Part shown: in pieces, positions 23,366 to 38,300 of the stretch
How the letters are laid out: every line of letters begins with the position of its first letter
How positions within the stretch are numbered: position 1 is the stretch's first letter
DNA from: Aptenodytes patagonicus
Taxonomy: Eukaryota; Chordata; Aves; Sphenisciformes; Spheniscidae
Reading direction: 5' to 3'
NCBI RefSeq assembly: GCF_965638725.1
Contig: NC_134951.1
Location: 78,371,068-78,435,067 of the forward strand
Length of the DNA: 64,000 nt
The notes under the pieces: generated by a model
Seen by the model: only the letters and a program-made list of their open reading frames with translations
Told to the model about the DNA's origin: nothing
Database searches by the model: none
Made by a program: the position numbers and the translations under genes

Positions 23366-26300
23366 CTATATAAAGAAAACACATTTGTTGCAAATACTTA
23401 ATAGCCCATATATAGCTTGAATCTCAAGACAAAATTATAATCCTGTAATTCAACATTTTATGCTGAAATTTTTCAACAGACTATTTTTCAGCCATCAGGT
23501 ATGCACTGGTTTTGATACTCTGCCTCTGAAGGAGGAAATGCGTAACTATCATCTACATACTTTTTATACTGCTACTCAGAATATATAAAAATATATGAGA
23601 AGAAATTAATTTCTGGGCAAGAAAGAAGGGTATTTGGAAAACAGCTCAGTTCTAACAATATTTTGCAAGTAGACACTCGTGTACCTACTTTTACTCAAGA
23701 ATAAAACCTTAGCAGTAATACTGTAAAAGTGACCATGAACCACATCTATATATAATAGATCTGAATAACTGAAAAGCCTATTCAGTGACAAAAAAAAAAG
23801 ATTTTAGTCACATTTCAAGGAAATTTCAGCTCTTACTGCTCTTACTCCTTTAAATCCTGCATAACGGGACACAAAGAGAGACTTTCTTACCAACAAAACT
23901 GCTAACTAATTCTGCAGGGTGTTTTATTACTTGTGTCCCAAGAAAAAGGATTTTACAATTAGATTGCTTTTTGGAGCCAAACAAGTTTGACCTGAAAACA
24001 GTAGAACACTGAATCCCTTAGTCTTCAATTCAACTGCACCATTGATATGAAGGAGCAAATTAAATGCAATCTTCTTATTATTGTAAAAATTCATAAAATT
24101 AAAGTGTTCTTGGTGCTATGGAAAAAAAATCATTAGGAAAACTGCTATTGCAGGATTATTATAGTCTCTGTTCATATGGGGAAGAAGCAATAGGGGCTAA
24201 GAACACACCTCAGTTCCGGAGCTGGCTTTACTATACTGCATTCAAGAGCAGAAACTCTTTAAAGAATGTCCATGCTTGCTTCAATTATGAACTTGATAAA
24301 TTTAGATGAAGTGCATTATCTAAATAGTAGTTAAGAAGCCAAAGGGTAACTATTCCAACAACATGTCATTACAGAAAGAATAATTTACCTTAAGAATTCT
24401 AATTATATATTATTTTATACTGCTACTTTCTCAAAAATATGAAGGGGGGGTGTCTATCCTTAAAAATATAGGATATGTCATCGACTTAAATAATGCCAAA
24501 TCAAGTCTATGCTATCTCACAGACGTCAGCTGTAAAACAAAAACATACCCAGGTTTCTGTGTCTAAATAGCTCATGTCCCAAGACTTACTGTAATAATCA
24601 GATAACCTACTCTGCAACATTCTACCAAAAACCCACTGATTCTATGCAGAACTCTCAACTGAAGATTTTTTTAGATTTGCATTTTCCCCCTCCATTTAAA
24701 TTATGCAAGAGGTCAGAGTTTATAGGTAATTTCAATTTAGGTTTACAATGCTGTAAAATTTGGACCGTGAATGCAATAATGAGGTATTTTTGTTCACCTG
24801 GGTTACCCAAGCAAAAAAAAAATCTATTTTTATTATACTTAGACATTGTTAAAAAATTCATTTTTAAAAAATAATTTCAAAATTAGTCAGAGTTAACAAG
24901 TAGTATTCTGTTCTCAGTGCATGCTTAGCTTCATGCAACGTTAACAGCTTTCATCTTACCAATTCACCACCAATGTGTGCAGTCAAAACATTCCCTATTA
25001 AATAGCAAGACCTACAGTATGAAATCTGGCAATTTCAAATTCAAACGCTGCATTACTGCAGCTGCAAATCCCACCAGTCCCCCAAAGTTAAGTTTAGGGG
25101 TTGTTTTTTTTTAATTGAGACTACCAGTGAAGACTTACAACTGTCATATTGTACTCGATATTGCCCTTTCATTCTGGCAAAAATGGTTTTACAGTATGTG
25201 TATCATCAGGAAATTGAACTAGTAGAAGTGCAAGGCAACTTCCATTTTCTTAAATAAATCCCTTACCATCCTGACTGCTTTTAAGTTCCTCACTATATTT
25301 CTTCTGTAAAGCCAACTCTGCCTCAAGCTGTGCAATACGTCCTTGGGACAGCTGCCTTCCAAGCTCTTGATTCTCCTGGATAAGCATTCGACACTTCGCC
25401 ATTAACTTTTTGCCTGTTTGGCTGCAAAGGAAAGAGCCATCTATCACAAAGTGAATATAAAACCTTCAGTAATCTTCCTCAATCACAATTACAGACAAAA
25501 AGGAGATGCAATTTCTGCATGTCACAATTCAAGGAACATTATGCCTCAACATAATTGTCATAGCAGAAAGTCTCCCTATAGTTACCACGTGCTGTTCCAA
25601 TGCCAGTTGATCTTCTGTCGCTGTCCCATAAAGTGGAAGGCAAGTTTTATTACTGCAAATACGAATAAGCATATTGTTCTTTTTTTGATACCAACATCTG
25701 GATTATCAGTATGCACAATCTTGCATGTGCTAATTCTCAATGGAGTTAAATATTTGATTAAAGATGTGCCTTGTAATTCAAAAGATTAAGTACTGCATAA
25801 AAATTACATGTGTAAACAATTATAAACAAAAAACCTTCTTCATTTATTGTGCTAATAAAATTTAGTAATTAAATTTGGGTGAAGAAAAGAAAGTGGCTTG
25901 GGGAAAAATACTAAACCCCATATTCATTTTTCATAGTGACATCCATTATTCTTTAAGAGGCTCAGACATTCTTTTCAACGCTGTCCAGGCACTCTTGCTT
26001 AAAAAAGTAGATGTCTATTTTTCAACTCAGCTTATATATTTGACAGTAATTTACACAGTCTGTTTCATGATTTCTATGGTCAGCTTTTCCTAAGCACATC
26101 TTGCATGGCAAGGAGAAAGTAAAATGTAGTTAAAAATTGGCAGGAAATTAAGGAAGGAGTATCTTATTAATCTACTTCCTTTAGAATGACAGATTTCAGA
26201 TCACGAGTAACGATCATTAGGTTGTTCAGTTTCTGAAAGAAATGGGAAACAGGCAGGAAAAAATATTTTGAACTGACAAGATTTTCTTTACTAAATGGGT

Positions 26301-29300
26301 AACATCACACATCTTTAATCTTCACGATAAAAATTGCATTGTAAAGCATTATAGGAAGTAGTATGCAAATTAATATATAGGCAATACAGCTGACTCCATA
26401 CAAGAGAAAAATAAAAGTCCTTTAAGACTCTTGGTCTGCCAAAGTCAAGATAGCAACCACAAACAGTTCTCCTTTTAACAGCCTCAACAACATAACGAAG
26501 CTGTCCTCTTCTACAGAAGTGTAAGCTCTGCCAAAAAAAAAAACCCAACCCAAACTTGAACAGGTTTATTGTGAATTCAATGGCAGGATTTGCATTACTT
26601 TTCAAGACCAAGAAGGTCATTTAATTTTTTGTTTGTTTGCTTTTAAACAAATGACAAAGACTGAAAGAAATTTTCAGGATTAAAAAAGTAGAACAGGAAA
26701 TTTCTGCTACAATTCACAGCCACGGTTCTCTCCTGCAACCAAAACACCCAACCAAAAGAATTTAAAATAATAATTTCCTTATCAACTACCTTTTAAGCAT
26801 TCAAGCCTTAGACAACTTTTAAGTTTTGCCAGCTCTGCCCCATTTAACACTTTCCGACTGACTCTCCCAAATCTTTCAGATGGGCTGCTCCAGAAGGAAT
26901 CTGGCTGTGTAAAGTCTTGGAAGCCTGAAACTCTGCTAAAGGCAGCAACCTGTTTTCTTTCTTGATGAGATGTCCAATGCCAGGTCCTTGAAGTTTAAAA
27001 TGTGCTGACCTAATACAGTCCAAGTCGCACACTTAAGATGCAAGTTTCCTTAGAGATGTTCATTCTGTGTAAAGCAGGACCGCTTTGGAGATAACCAATG
27101 TCACATATCCCAAAAGTTATTAGGCAGACATGCAATGATTTTTAGCCATTTGCAAATTCCTGTTACTGTATTCATCATCACTGCAAGTTGAAGAAGTTCA
27201 CAGTGCTTAAGTCATTTAATGCTTTCCTCTTCACAAAACAACGTCAACTGTAGAATTAGCAAGTACCAGTTACCTTGGAATTGGGACAATTTTAGAATCC
27301 CATTAATTTCTTCATATTAACTCCTGCCAAAATGTAAAATGTTTATTACCTGTATAGAAATTTGCATAGTTACCTATAATGCTATTTCTTCCCATCAAAA
27401 TTTTTCCAGATGTTCTGAACTAGTATGGCACCAATTAACCTCCCCTTGCAATTTACAAAAAAAGACAACACATGCAAGAATATAAAATCCAGTAACTATT
27501 AAAATAACTCCTATTAGCTGTAAAACTAAGGCACTGCTTTCACAAATCCTCTTGAACATATATGCAACAGAACCTGTAAGAATGTAAGTGGTTAAATTTC
27601 AGAAAACTAGTGTTTGTTGTACTAGGCTTACTGCAAATGACATTTTTACTAATTTTTCATTCAAGTGTATACGCTCTGCTTAGCAATGGTTGAAATGGCT
27701 TAGCATAGCCATTCCTTCGATTACATGCTCTTTTATTCCTCCCTCCAGACATCAGCAATGATTATGCTGTACACCTTTATCTATGGTTAAGGCCCAGAAC
27801 TAATACCGCTTAGGGTTGCGGTTAACATGTTACCCCCTAAGAACACCAGTTTGGGATCTGAATAGGAGCATCACCTCTTTCAAAAACTGGGTCAGATGCC
27901 GTGAAATAAGAGTAGTTGCATACAAGGATGGACAATTAAAGCAATTAAAAGGGGGGACGGGATGCAAAGAGAGTGAAAAATCCTATAAGTACTTTACGTG
28001 AGTCATCATTTCTTTACCTTTCCAGAAATAAAAATCAATAAAATCTTAACCCAGTTAATGAAGACAGCCTCAATTATTTACCAGGAAATAACTCTAATTT
28101 TCTGTATTCCAGCTACTGCATATACGAATTATGCACATTCACACCCCAACTTAAAATTATATGATGCATAGTAGGGTACGTTGTAGCTACAGAAATAACA
28201 AAACTGTCTTTTGATACTTTTGCTTGAAAGAAAGTGGTAAGTTACTTGTCTCTCCTCAGCTGTACACACACATTTAGAGCCTGAGGACTTCAGAAAATAC
28301 ATTTAGATACAGGTTGCTTGTTAAGTAATTTTCTGAACTCCAAGTTAAACAAGCAATCTGCACGGCATGCCTCTATCCGCACATTATAGTGAGCTTTACA
28401 AATGGCTTGGTAACACATCAACAATTTATTAATGCAAGTCTTACCTCTGTTTTGATGCTAGATCATTAAAATCTTAGATACTGCTATAGCAAAATCATTC
28501 CAGATGTATCACTTAAAAAGGTAAAGTTTTTCTGTAGGTTTTTCTTTTGCTCTTAAGTCATTACTCATGCAAAAAAAATAAACCTGTGTAAGTACACTAC
28601 TCTTCGATCCCATATCATCTGAAGCACAAACAGTTAAGATACTTCCGAGTTATAAAAATACGTAATGCCATCTTAATAAAAGTCATCAGAACAGTTAGAA
28701 TACATCACCTTCTGTGACAGCTGGATGTCTTTTTTTTTAATTTAAAACTGAATTTTCTAGGATGAGACTGAGTCATAAAACGTTGCCCAACTGTTTTGAA
28801 AATCAAAACCTCAAATTACTAAATAGAACTCAATTCACTAAGAAAAAAAAAATAAACACACAAATGCTATACCAAATCTGCATTTCGCTTTACACACCTC
28901 AGACATGCACTCCCAACTGTCCCAGATCGCTACTCTTACAAGTAACTTGGGACAACAGAACAGAGGCATTAATAGAGTAGCAAAGGCTCCTTCACTGATT
29001 CCACCAAGGAAAATGCATGCATTTAAGTTTTTTGGTTTGTTAAAATACTGACTTTGTTTTCAGAGAACGAGACAATGCAGAAATAACAACCTGTTCAATT
29101 CTCGTTCATCCCAGGAGTTTCACAATACAACAGTATAACCAGCAGTGTTCCTTGAACTATATATTACAACTATTTCAAGGCACATTTTATATAGAAGTGA
29201 AATACAAAAAAAACAGGTGTACAAAGGAATAAAAACACCCCACCAACACTGAAGACAGGTGCCATTGTGTGCCTTCTGTATTGAGCATTTGAGATCAGTT

Positions 29301-32300
29301 CTTAGTATAGAAGATCAAAAAATTCTCATTTCTGCATGAAAACATGCAGTAAATACTTATCACAACCAGTTTTTCTTATACATGCTAGTTGTGATCAAAT
29401 ATATATATTGCTTCCAACAATTTTAAACCTGCAATTAGATAGAACGTACATTTTCGTACAGTCCTAATTTTGAGGCATCCACAGTATTACCAACCATCCA
29501 GAAAACAGTTCATTATTTAGCAACATTGACTTAAGGCTCCGTGAAGTGCTAGAGAGCCCAAAGGCTAAACAGTCAAATGTGTACACTACCACTGTTGTGA
29601 TATCAAATAGCACTCTCATGGCTATTCAAAACTGGTTAGCAAGTAAACTCTTTAACGCAAAATTCACCTCATCGAGTTTTGACCCAGCAGTTCAGTGAAC
29701 AAGCAGGAAGTCCACAGTCTTATTGGCAAAACTGACTTACAGTGTCTCTAAGTCACTAGGCTCAAGGTTAAGAGCGAAGCATATTCCACTTCTACATTTT
29801 ACGGGAATTTTACATGTTCAATTCATGATTTATAATCTCTAGGTTCTCTCTCCTCCAAACTGTCTGTAGACACAGTGTGCCACAGACTTAAGACTTCTGT
29901 TTCTCCCTCTATTTTCTTCAAATAGAACAATTTTGCAAATGTCTACATGTTCTAGAAAAGATTTTTTTTCGAAGATGGCCATTTCTTCAGAATAGTCCGA
30001 CGCCGTCAGGCCTCTGAAGCAAAGGGGGAGAAAAAAGCTGAAACACAAGGTTCATCTGGTAAGTTTTACATTAAGCATTACAAGCTGGACAGTATAAGAA
30101 TGTGGCTTTTGCCTCAAAACGTCTGAGTCTTGGTGTGGAAACGAGTACTTGGCTGTCCCACCATAGCATTCTCGTAGTGGGACTGTCAGGGAAGTCTTGA
30201 CTGGGGAGTATTTGTTTTGTTTACCTATCAGGCGTAAATTTCCAGGCACTCAGTTCATTTTGGGCTTGTTCCAGTTTGTCTTTAGTCTGTTCCAGTTCAC
30301 CTTTCATTTTTAGGAAAAACAAGTTGATGGCTGGGTCCACCATTGTTGATCGCAGTTGGGCAACACTAGGCTGCTGGACTTGCTTGAGGTACTGAATCTG
30401 ATTCTGCATAAAATAAGAGGAGAGACTGTTATTTATACAGTATTAAATAAAATCTTGAAGTCATTCAGATACAAATAAAAATAGTTATTCCAAAGATAAC
30501 ATCAAGGAAGCTTGCCTTCTTTCAACACTAACCTGAAAAAGGCAGGATAAAGATCACTTTTGCCCACCTGCACCCTATCAATGTGCATATTCACCCAATC
30601 ACCCATGCCACCACCTGCCAAGCTTAAACTTTCAAGGCCAATTCCACCACGCCCCCCCCCCCCCCTCCCCCCCCCGCTTCAAATCGTTTTCTACATGTCA
30701 GTTTACATTTGCCAAAGCAACGACTGGAGCATTATATTTCTCCCTTTCTTTTATATCTGCCTGCACTCTTTTTTGGGGAAAAAAAAATATATACAAAGAG
30801 TTATCTGCTTAAAACAGATAGCTAGTTTCCATGTAACTTCAGTGAAAGCTACTGTGGAACATTACAGCTAATATTGACAAGCAATATTTTTAAGCAACTA
30901 CTAAAAAGTTTTTTTACAAACGTCTAAGTTTTTTTGCAAATGCAATAGTCACTTATGATGCAAGTTTGCATATTTTTTTAAAACAAAATAATTTAGAAAT
31001 ATTAACACCAGTTGAACAGATTTTGGTTGGATTTGATTCTCTTGCAATAACCACAACCCAAAAGATTTACAATTTTATAATGTATAAGCCAGAAGACTTA
31101 CAATACAATCAAAATTTCAGAAGGAGTAACTGTGAGAGGACTTCTTTTAAATATAGCATTCATTAGTCAAAACTTCGATGTATTTAAATAGGATTAACTT
31201 TTTTGAAAGTTTCTTTTATTTTAATCCCATCACAATAATCTTAAAATGTACTAAACAGTACGTGTTTAGAATCCAGCTAGCCACCAAACTCACATCAGCC
31301 TACACAGTGTTCACTCTTAAGTTCAATTTGTTATGCTCCTTCTATCACACATTTCTTCATCAGCAAGAGGTGAACAAAATTACAAGAGATTAAAAAAGAA
31401 ACATTAATTGAAAGTCAGAAGGTTTGCCTCCTGCTGCACACACAATCTTGCAACCAGACTTGATAGCAACAGTTTCACTGACAAACAGTACAAGGCATCA
31501 CTGGCAAAGTCGAGGGAGAGTCTCCCTCCACATTTTGCTTTACTTGGGACAAGCAGCACAGTCAAAAGCACTGTCAGCTCAAACATTTTCCTGTATATAC
31601 AGTTACTCTGTTACTGGGTCTTTAGACAGCAATGGTGAAGAGAAAGCGTAAGTACAAACATTTAATTTACCTTAAAAACAAGCAGTAGTGACCTCAGTCA
31701 CTTCCTGATTGAGGACAACATATGTTTTAATTCTTACACTGTGAAGTAGCAACAATTCTTGGATTTTATTTCAACTAAGTGATTTCAAAGTTATTTCAGT
31801 AACTGAAATATTTCCACTGACTTCACATTAATTTGGTATTATCAAAATAAAACTATTTAGCTACTTAGAAAAAAACTGAAATAACCATCATACTTTAAGT
31901 TTTAAATAGACAAACTTTTGTGTGTCCAGAAAGAAATATAAAGGGAGTAAAGCACTGCATAAAAATATTTTCAAGAAATAAAGCACTCAAGAACACACCT
32001 ACAAACATTACTTAGAAATAGGAAGTCCAAATTAAGATTATCCTAACATTTCTTGGATGGCATTTTACCCCCCACAGGTCCTTTGCCTCACTGAATGCAC
32101 AAAATGTTGCTCACTGAATAATGATCTATTTAGTTTATTGTTATTGATATATCTTTGCTATCCACTCAACTTTGACACTTGCACTACTAGAAGTATTTCA
32201 ACAACCTGTCAATTCTTTGTGAGGGCTAGCACTAGTAGAGGGTGAAACAGCTAGTTTAACAGATGTCTGCACACGTACAGACACTCCTGCTGGCAACATA

Positions 32301-35300
32301 CTCCAGGAATATAATTATGCTACAGCAACATGGTTCCCAATCTATTTTTAGACAGGCATCATTGAGGAAAAAGAAAGACCATGTTCCTTGTCTTACCTAG
32401 GCCCAGCTCCCTCCTCCTTCTACTGCCAGCCTAAGAACTGTTAACAGACTCCTTGGATCAGTAGCACAAAGAATTGCTGCCACCTGCTCCTCACTCATGC
32501 CAGAAATGCACTTAAAACACTCAAGAGGACCAGCTGATTCTGTCCAATGCCAGTTATTTAACAGTCTCATTTGGGTATCTCTAGCTCATGCTCCTAGTCC
32601 AAGCAGAGAGCACTTGCATAGGTTCCACACACCACGTCAGCTGTCCTTCCTAAAACAGTCACGTAGAAAGAATTTACTTACTTGAGCTGAACAACCCTTG
32701 CTCATTCACTCCCCAAACTTAAAGACCATTTATTCCTCAAACTCAGATTTTCTCCATCCCTCCACAAGTGCTTTCTCTAGTTGTAACTCCACAGTTCTCA
32801 CCTATCAGGCTTTTCATCCACCCAGACCTAGCAACCTCTCCCCAATATGACCCACTCCTAAAGCAAGCCCATACCTCAACCCTTCTGTCTATTTCCTTAT
32901 TTCATTCTTCTTCCTGAAGTAGCAATAACTTCATCACCACCTCTGCCAGAAACAAAGCTTTATGTAGAAACAGTAGCCAATACCTCACCTGCACTTCCCT
33001 AACAGCAGCAACCTCTTTTAGGGCGTTGTTCCTGCTAGGGGGAAGGTAGCTAAAGGCTGCTGCTGACAATAGGGCACATGAAGTATTAACAGCTAAACGT
33101 CAACCTAGCCCTTTAGTTAGCCACCCTAAACTATGCAGAGTAAGTTTGCAACACCAGTCAGACTCTCAGTAAGCTCCTTGCTCAAAAGAAACCCATATAT
33201 TCTGCTGCTAGACTTCGCACAGAGCACGAGAGAATGGAACTATGCACTCAACTACCATCTTGTTTCTTCAAAAAGAGTGCTGAAACAGAATCAGGACAAT
33301 GATTCTGCTAGTGCTACTTTGACATGCACACCTATACTTTCAAGACGATGACTAATGACTTTTATAAGCTACGGTATGTTTTGTTGTGTTTTACCTTTTT
33401 AGAAGAAGGGTAAAAATTAAAACAGCAACTAAGACAAAGTATCACACCTTATTCTAAAACAGAGCTAGTATATTTTAACTAGCAAAGCATTTTACGTATC
33501 AGTAGTCAGAAAACTCAGTCTTTGTCAACTACTACCATTTGAATGTGGTATAGTATTTTTGTTTTTATCCATTTAAATTTGCAAGACCAGAACGTGGTAA
33601 GTTTTAAGTGTAAAACATGTCCCAAAAATACATTAAGAGTAATATGAACAATAAGTATTATATGGTAAATATTCATCTGTAGTTTTCAAGAAACTTGACA
33701 CCATAGATGCTCAGTCTTTCTAATTAAGATGTGACAGGAAACATTAAAGGTTTACATATAAATAACTGTCACTGGTATATTTTACATGTAAATATGGATT
33801 ATAAAACATTAACTATGCTAAAAAATAAAGTTAATTTGTGGACTAAAAATTAGACATGTCAAAATAACATCATATGGTGAATAGCTTTTGATCATTTATG
33901 AAACGATTTAGCAACCTGTATCTTAGCTTTGCATATCATCAAATATGATTTATTTTGCTACTGTTACTTTACTGGAAAAATACTATCTAATAATACAAAG
34001 CCAAGTAGTCCTCCAGAACTTCTTGACACTACGTGCATTTCAACTTGGAAACACTTTAAGGTGCCAATGTCTCCATTACAGCTTTTACCCCCCTTCTTCC
34101 AGGATGCATCTTCCTACCTCCATGCATTATGGAGGAGATTACACCCTTGATGTTATTCATGTGTCAAGACCTGGAAAAATAAAAGCCACTTGGGGTGTGT
34201 GTGGGTGTTTCTTTTTTGTTTCTTTTTCACAGGTTGGGGTACCCCCCCCCCTTTTTTTTTTTTAAGTACACTGAAATTAACAAAAGCTCTTCAGAAGTTC
34301 TTCTAAACAGATGTTCTGAAAAGCCTATGCATCACAGCTATAGACATCTATAACAAAGTGCAGCCAAAAATCCTATCGTCTTCATGATCTTGTCAAAATT
34401 CAGTCTTAAATACTTGAAATTTTTGTCTAACTCATTCTCTTAGAAATAGGGAGGAAGAAAGGTGAAAATAGTACACACAAATTTGGTTTTGGTGAAAAAT
34501 TTACATTTCATTTTTTTAGTATTTATTGTTTCAGCTATATGCTCAGAAGTTCAAAAGAAAAAAGTTCTTATTACTGCTGTTCCTCACAGCAGAATTTATC
34601 AGTAAAACTAACAAGAGAAGCAGGATCAATATAGTAGTCTTACTACTAGGGAAGTGTTGCGGTATAGTACCAGAACAGATCTTCATTAGCATCCTGGGCT
34701 GCATTAGGAGGAGTGCTGCCAGCAGGTCGAGGGAGGTGATCCTTCCCCTCCACTTGGCACTGGTGAGGCATCTGGAGTACTGGGTCCAGTGCTGGGCTCC
34801 CCAGTACAAGAGAGACATGGATATATTAGGGTGGGGCCAACGAAGGGCCATGAAGATGATTAAGGGGTTAGAGCATCTGACACACAGCAGAGGCTGAGAG
34901 CACTAGGGCTGTTCAGCCTGGAGAAGAGAAGGCTCAGGGGGATCTTATCAGTGTGCATAAATACCTGATGGGGGGAGCAAAGAAGGCGGAGCCAGGCTCT
35001 TCTCAGTGGTGCCCACTGAAAGCACAGAAGGCAATGGGCACAAATTGAAACACAGGGAATTCCATTTAAACATAAGAAAATGCTTTTTGCTGTGAGGGTG
35101 GTTGAACACTGGCACAGGTCACCCAGGGAGGTTTTGGAGTCTCCATTCTAGGGGACACTCAAAACCCAACTGTGCACAGCCCCTTCCAACCTCAGTGATT
35201 CTGTGATTCGTTTTTTGCCACTGCAAAGTAAGCTTTACCCCCTCATTTTTTCTTTTCATACCAGCGCTCACTACAAACTAAAGTCATCTTATGGTCTTAA

Positions 35301-38300
35301 GAGCAGTGAAAATAACGTGTACAGAGTTAAGCGTCACACTACTATACCTGACAGCTCTGAAAACCTACAGGAAAAAAGAAAGGAAGGCTAAAAGAAAATA
35401 ACAGAGGAAAGCTACAATACTAGTTATTAGTTTTGCAGAGAGCTTGTGTTTTTCATAAAAGAAGCTCTCAGGAGCATGTTACACAAACTAGCAGTAAGAA
35501 GCTTTTTACAATCTTCTCTCAGGAACTGCCAAATTAAAGCAGTAGGTGAAAGTTATGTTAAGAAGGTAATTTAAAAAAAAAAAAAATCAGAAGTCCAAAA
35601 GTGGTAGAAGAGAGTTTCAAAAAACCAAAACCAAACAGAAGAAAACAAAGTCACAGAAAACCCACAGAAATAAAGGAGAGAGAAACAGAAACAACAATAA
35701 AAGAAGATATTCAGTACAAAGAACATTAGAAACCCCGAGAAGCAGATCTGCCAAGTTTCAAAAGAACTCCCTCTGAAAAAGTCAGTAGCTCTTTCCTCTA
35801 CCTAGCCAAATGGATGCGGAAGCTTACAAATACCTTGTTATCCAAATCCAACGTAAATATCAGCCTAAAACCTCCTAAATGAAACCTAGTAAACTCAATC
35901 TTATTCTTACATTTCAATTTGTTCCTGCATCCAGTGATAAGCCAGAAGTAACATTTTTGGTAAATATGCACAGTTGATAGATGCTAGAAGAAAGTAAGCA
36001 CAGCTCATGCAAGAATTAGCTTGGTTCTGAAGCAAGAGTCCTTCCAAGCACAACTGCTGCTGAAAATCAACTGAAATAACTAATATTAAAAAGAGCAAAC
36101 TTTAAGAAATAATCTTTGCAAATTCAGTGAAAGTTTAAGTGCCCTGCCATTTCTTCAAGCACAGAAAAAGGTATGCTATAGTTATACGAAAAACATAGCT
36201 CATGGGTACTGGCTCAAATGCTGATATATCTGTAACAGTCTGAAAACACTTATCCTCTCTAAATACTTACAGTACACTCTTGCATCTCCTGTTCCTTAGT
36301 TGCCAGCCTCATCACCAGAATATTTTCTCTTCGGGCAGACTCTTGCTGTTGCTGTTTCAACTTCTCTTCAGACTCTCTCAACCCCGTCACATCATTAGCT
36401 AATACAAGTAATAAAACACAAAAAGCACATGTTTTATAGCATCCTCTCACGAACAGTTTTTAAAGACAGCTAAAAGAATCTGAAAACGAAATTCATAAAC
36501 AGCAAGAGCTAAATAAATAAGCATGACTACAATAAGCATAATAAGCATAAGTAAGAAAAATCAAAGTATCATTAAGTATTAGAAAAGCTTGACAACAGTT
36601 GGTTTTAAATACATCTTTCTGATCCTTCCTTAAGGCTTACTAAAGTTTTGAAAATGTTTCCATGTTTATATAGGAATTAACTTTTAAATTGCTTGCTTAA
36701 CCAACCACTACTGGCAGTAGTCTTGGGAAGTTGGGACTGTCCTGCTATCTATAAGAAATGTTGAGACCAGGGGAGGGGAGGGGGAAAGTCTACACTCTGG
36801 CAAAAAATGATCCGCAGTCTGTAAAACAGTGCCATTTGTGATCAATCCTCAAACTGGTCTCAACACTCCATGAGTAAACAGTAAGACATTAGAGAACTTC
36901 AGAAATGGCAGTTCAGTTGCAACTAGAAGAATTCTTCTGATCCATGAACATTTATGAAAGTTTATATATGAAATATGAGAGAAAGCAGCACAGCACATTT
37001 CCAAATCACTCAAACAGGAACACATGCAAGCAGCCTGATACAAACAGTATACATTCACCCTGCTACTTGTCATGTATAAAATGATGGACAGTTGGAATAA
37101 TTAAGCTTTTTATTTTTTTCAATTACTTGAGAATGAGCACCTGTAAATTTAAACTAAGAACATCACAAAATTGCTTCAGGACAATTATTTCTAAATAATT
37201 CTTTGCAGATAATTCAATAATGCTGATTACTACAACCTGTATTAGACTTTCCAAAATTGAGAAACTGGGAACATTAAAACTATTTATTTATCTATGTTAG
37301 GACAGTTTGAGATTAGAATGAAATCAACTGCTTACATTTGCTGTATTTCAGTCTCTCCAAAACTCAAACATTATGGGGTGGCAGTAGAAGAGGGACGTAA
37401 CAACAGAGAGAGAGGGTATCTGTTCGGACTGACAGAAAAAACCTTCAAACTCAGTGGTACTAAGTCTTTAAGTATTTAGACTGAAAAGGTGAGTGAAAAC
37501 AGGAAAGAGCCCATCTCTAGCTGCCAACAATTTTTAAAAATAACTTGGGATTGGTGATTCAGTCACTTCCAGAATGTATCCAGCTTTTCTCATTTGAGAG
37601 TAGGATGTTTCTCCTATATTCTGTTTTGAAAGACTGAAGTACAGACCAAGTTTTAAAGACCACGTAAGACTGACATTCAAATAGTTAATTTGCCTAATCA
37701 GATCAAACATTACTTGGGGACTCATTTTAGACCTTCACCTCTACAAACTATTCCCCCTCCCATGTGGTTTACAATCCTGTAAGACTACTGAAGGCATAAA
37801 CATTCATGGAATATTTTGGTAGAGGATAACATCTCCTTTCTGATGGAAAAGTCATGAAAATACACCTATTTGTGGGGTTATGTTTTGGGACTTTTTCCCC
37901 CCCCCAGCAGTCTGGGTACAGAAGATCCTACACATGCAAAAATAGACTTTTTAGAAGCTGTGTAAGATCTGCAAAGGAAGGTGAGTCTGAGAAAGTTGGG
38001 AAAGGCTGAAAACTTACAGTAGAGAAGACAGGGACTTTTTTTCTGACAAGTAACTGACATAGATTATTATCTCTTCTTCCTAACAGTTTTAGAAAGCACA
38101 GACATTACTTGAACACTCTGCTTTATACAAACATTCAAGCAACTTGTACCATTTTGAAACTTGGCTAACTTACAATTAAGGTCTGTGTACTTGCCCTCCA
38201 GAGCTTGCACATATGCTTCATACTGTTTCCACCTATTGCAGAGACGAAGAGAAAAAAAAAGTTTTCTGAAGCTCAGTTTATTAAATCAAGGCATCTCATT

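Larger units (their letters stand above)
30404..36270 (-). other. WTAP: WTAP intron, 5.9 kb, with an old CR1
   Basis: It contains the C-rich tract at 30652-30675 and the degraded CR1 at 34685-35210. The remainder is AT-rich without a recognised feature. Confidence 0.8.
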
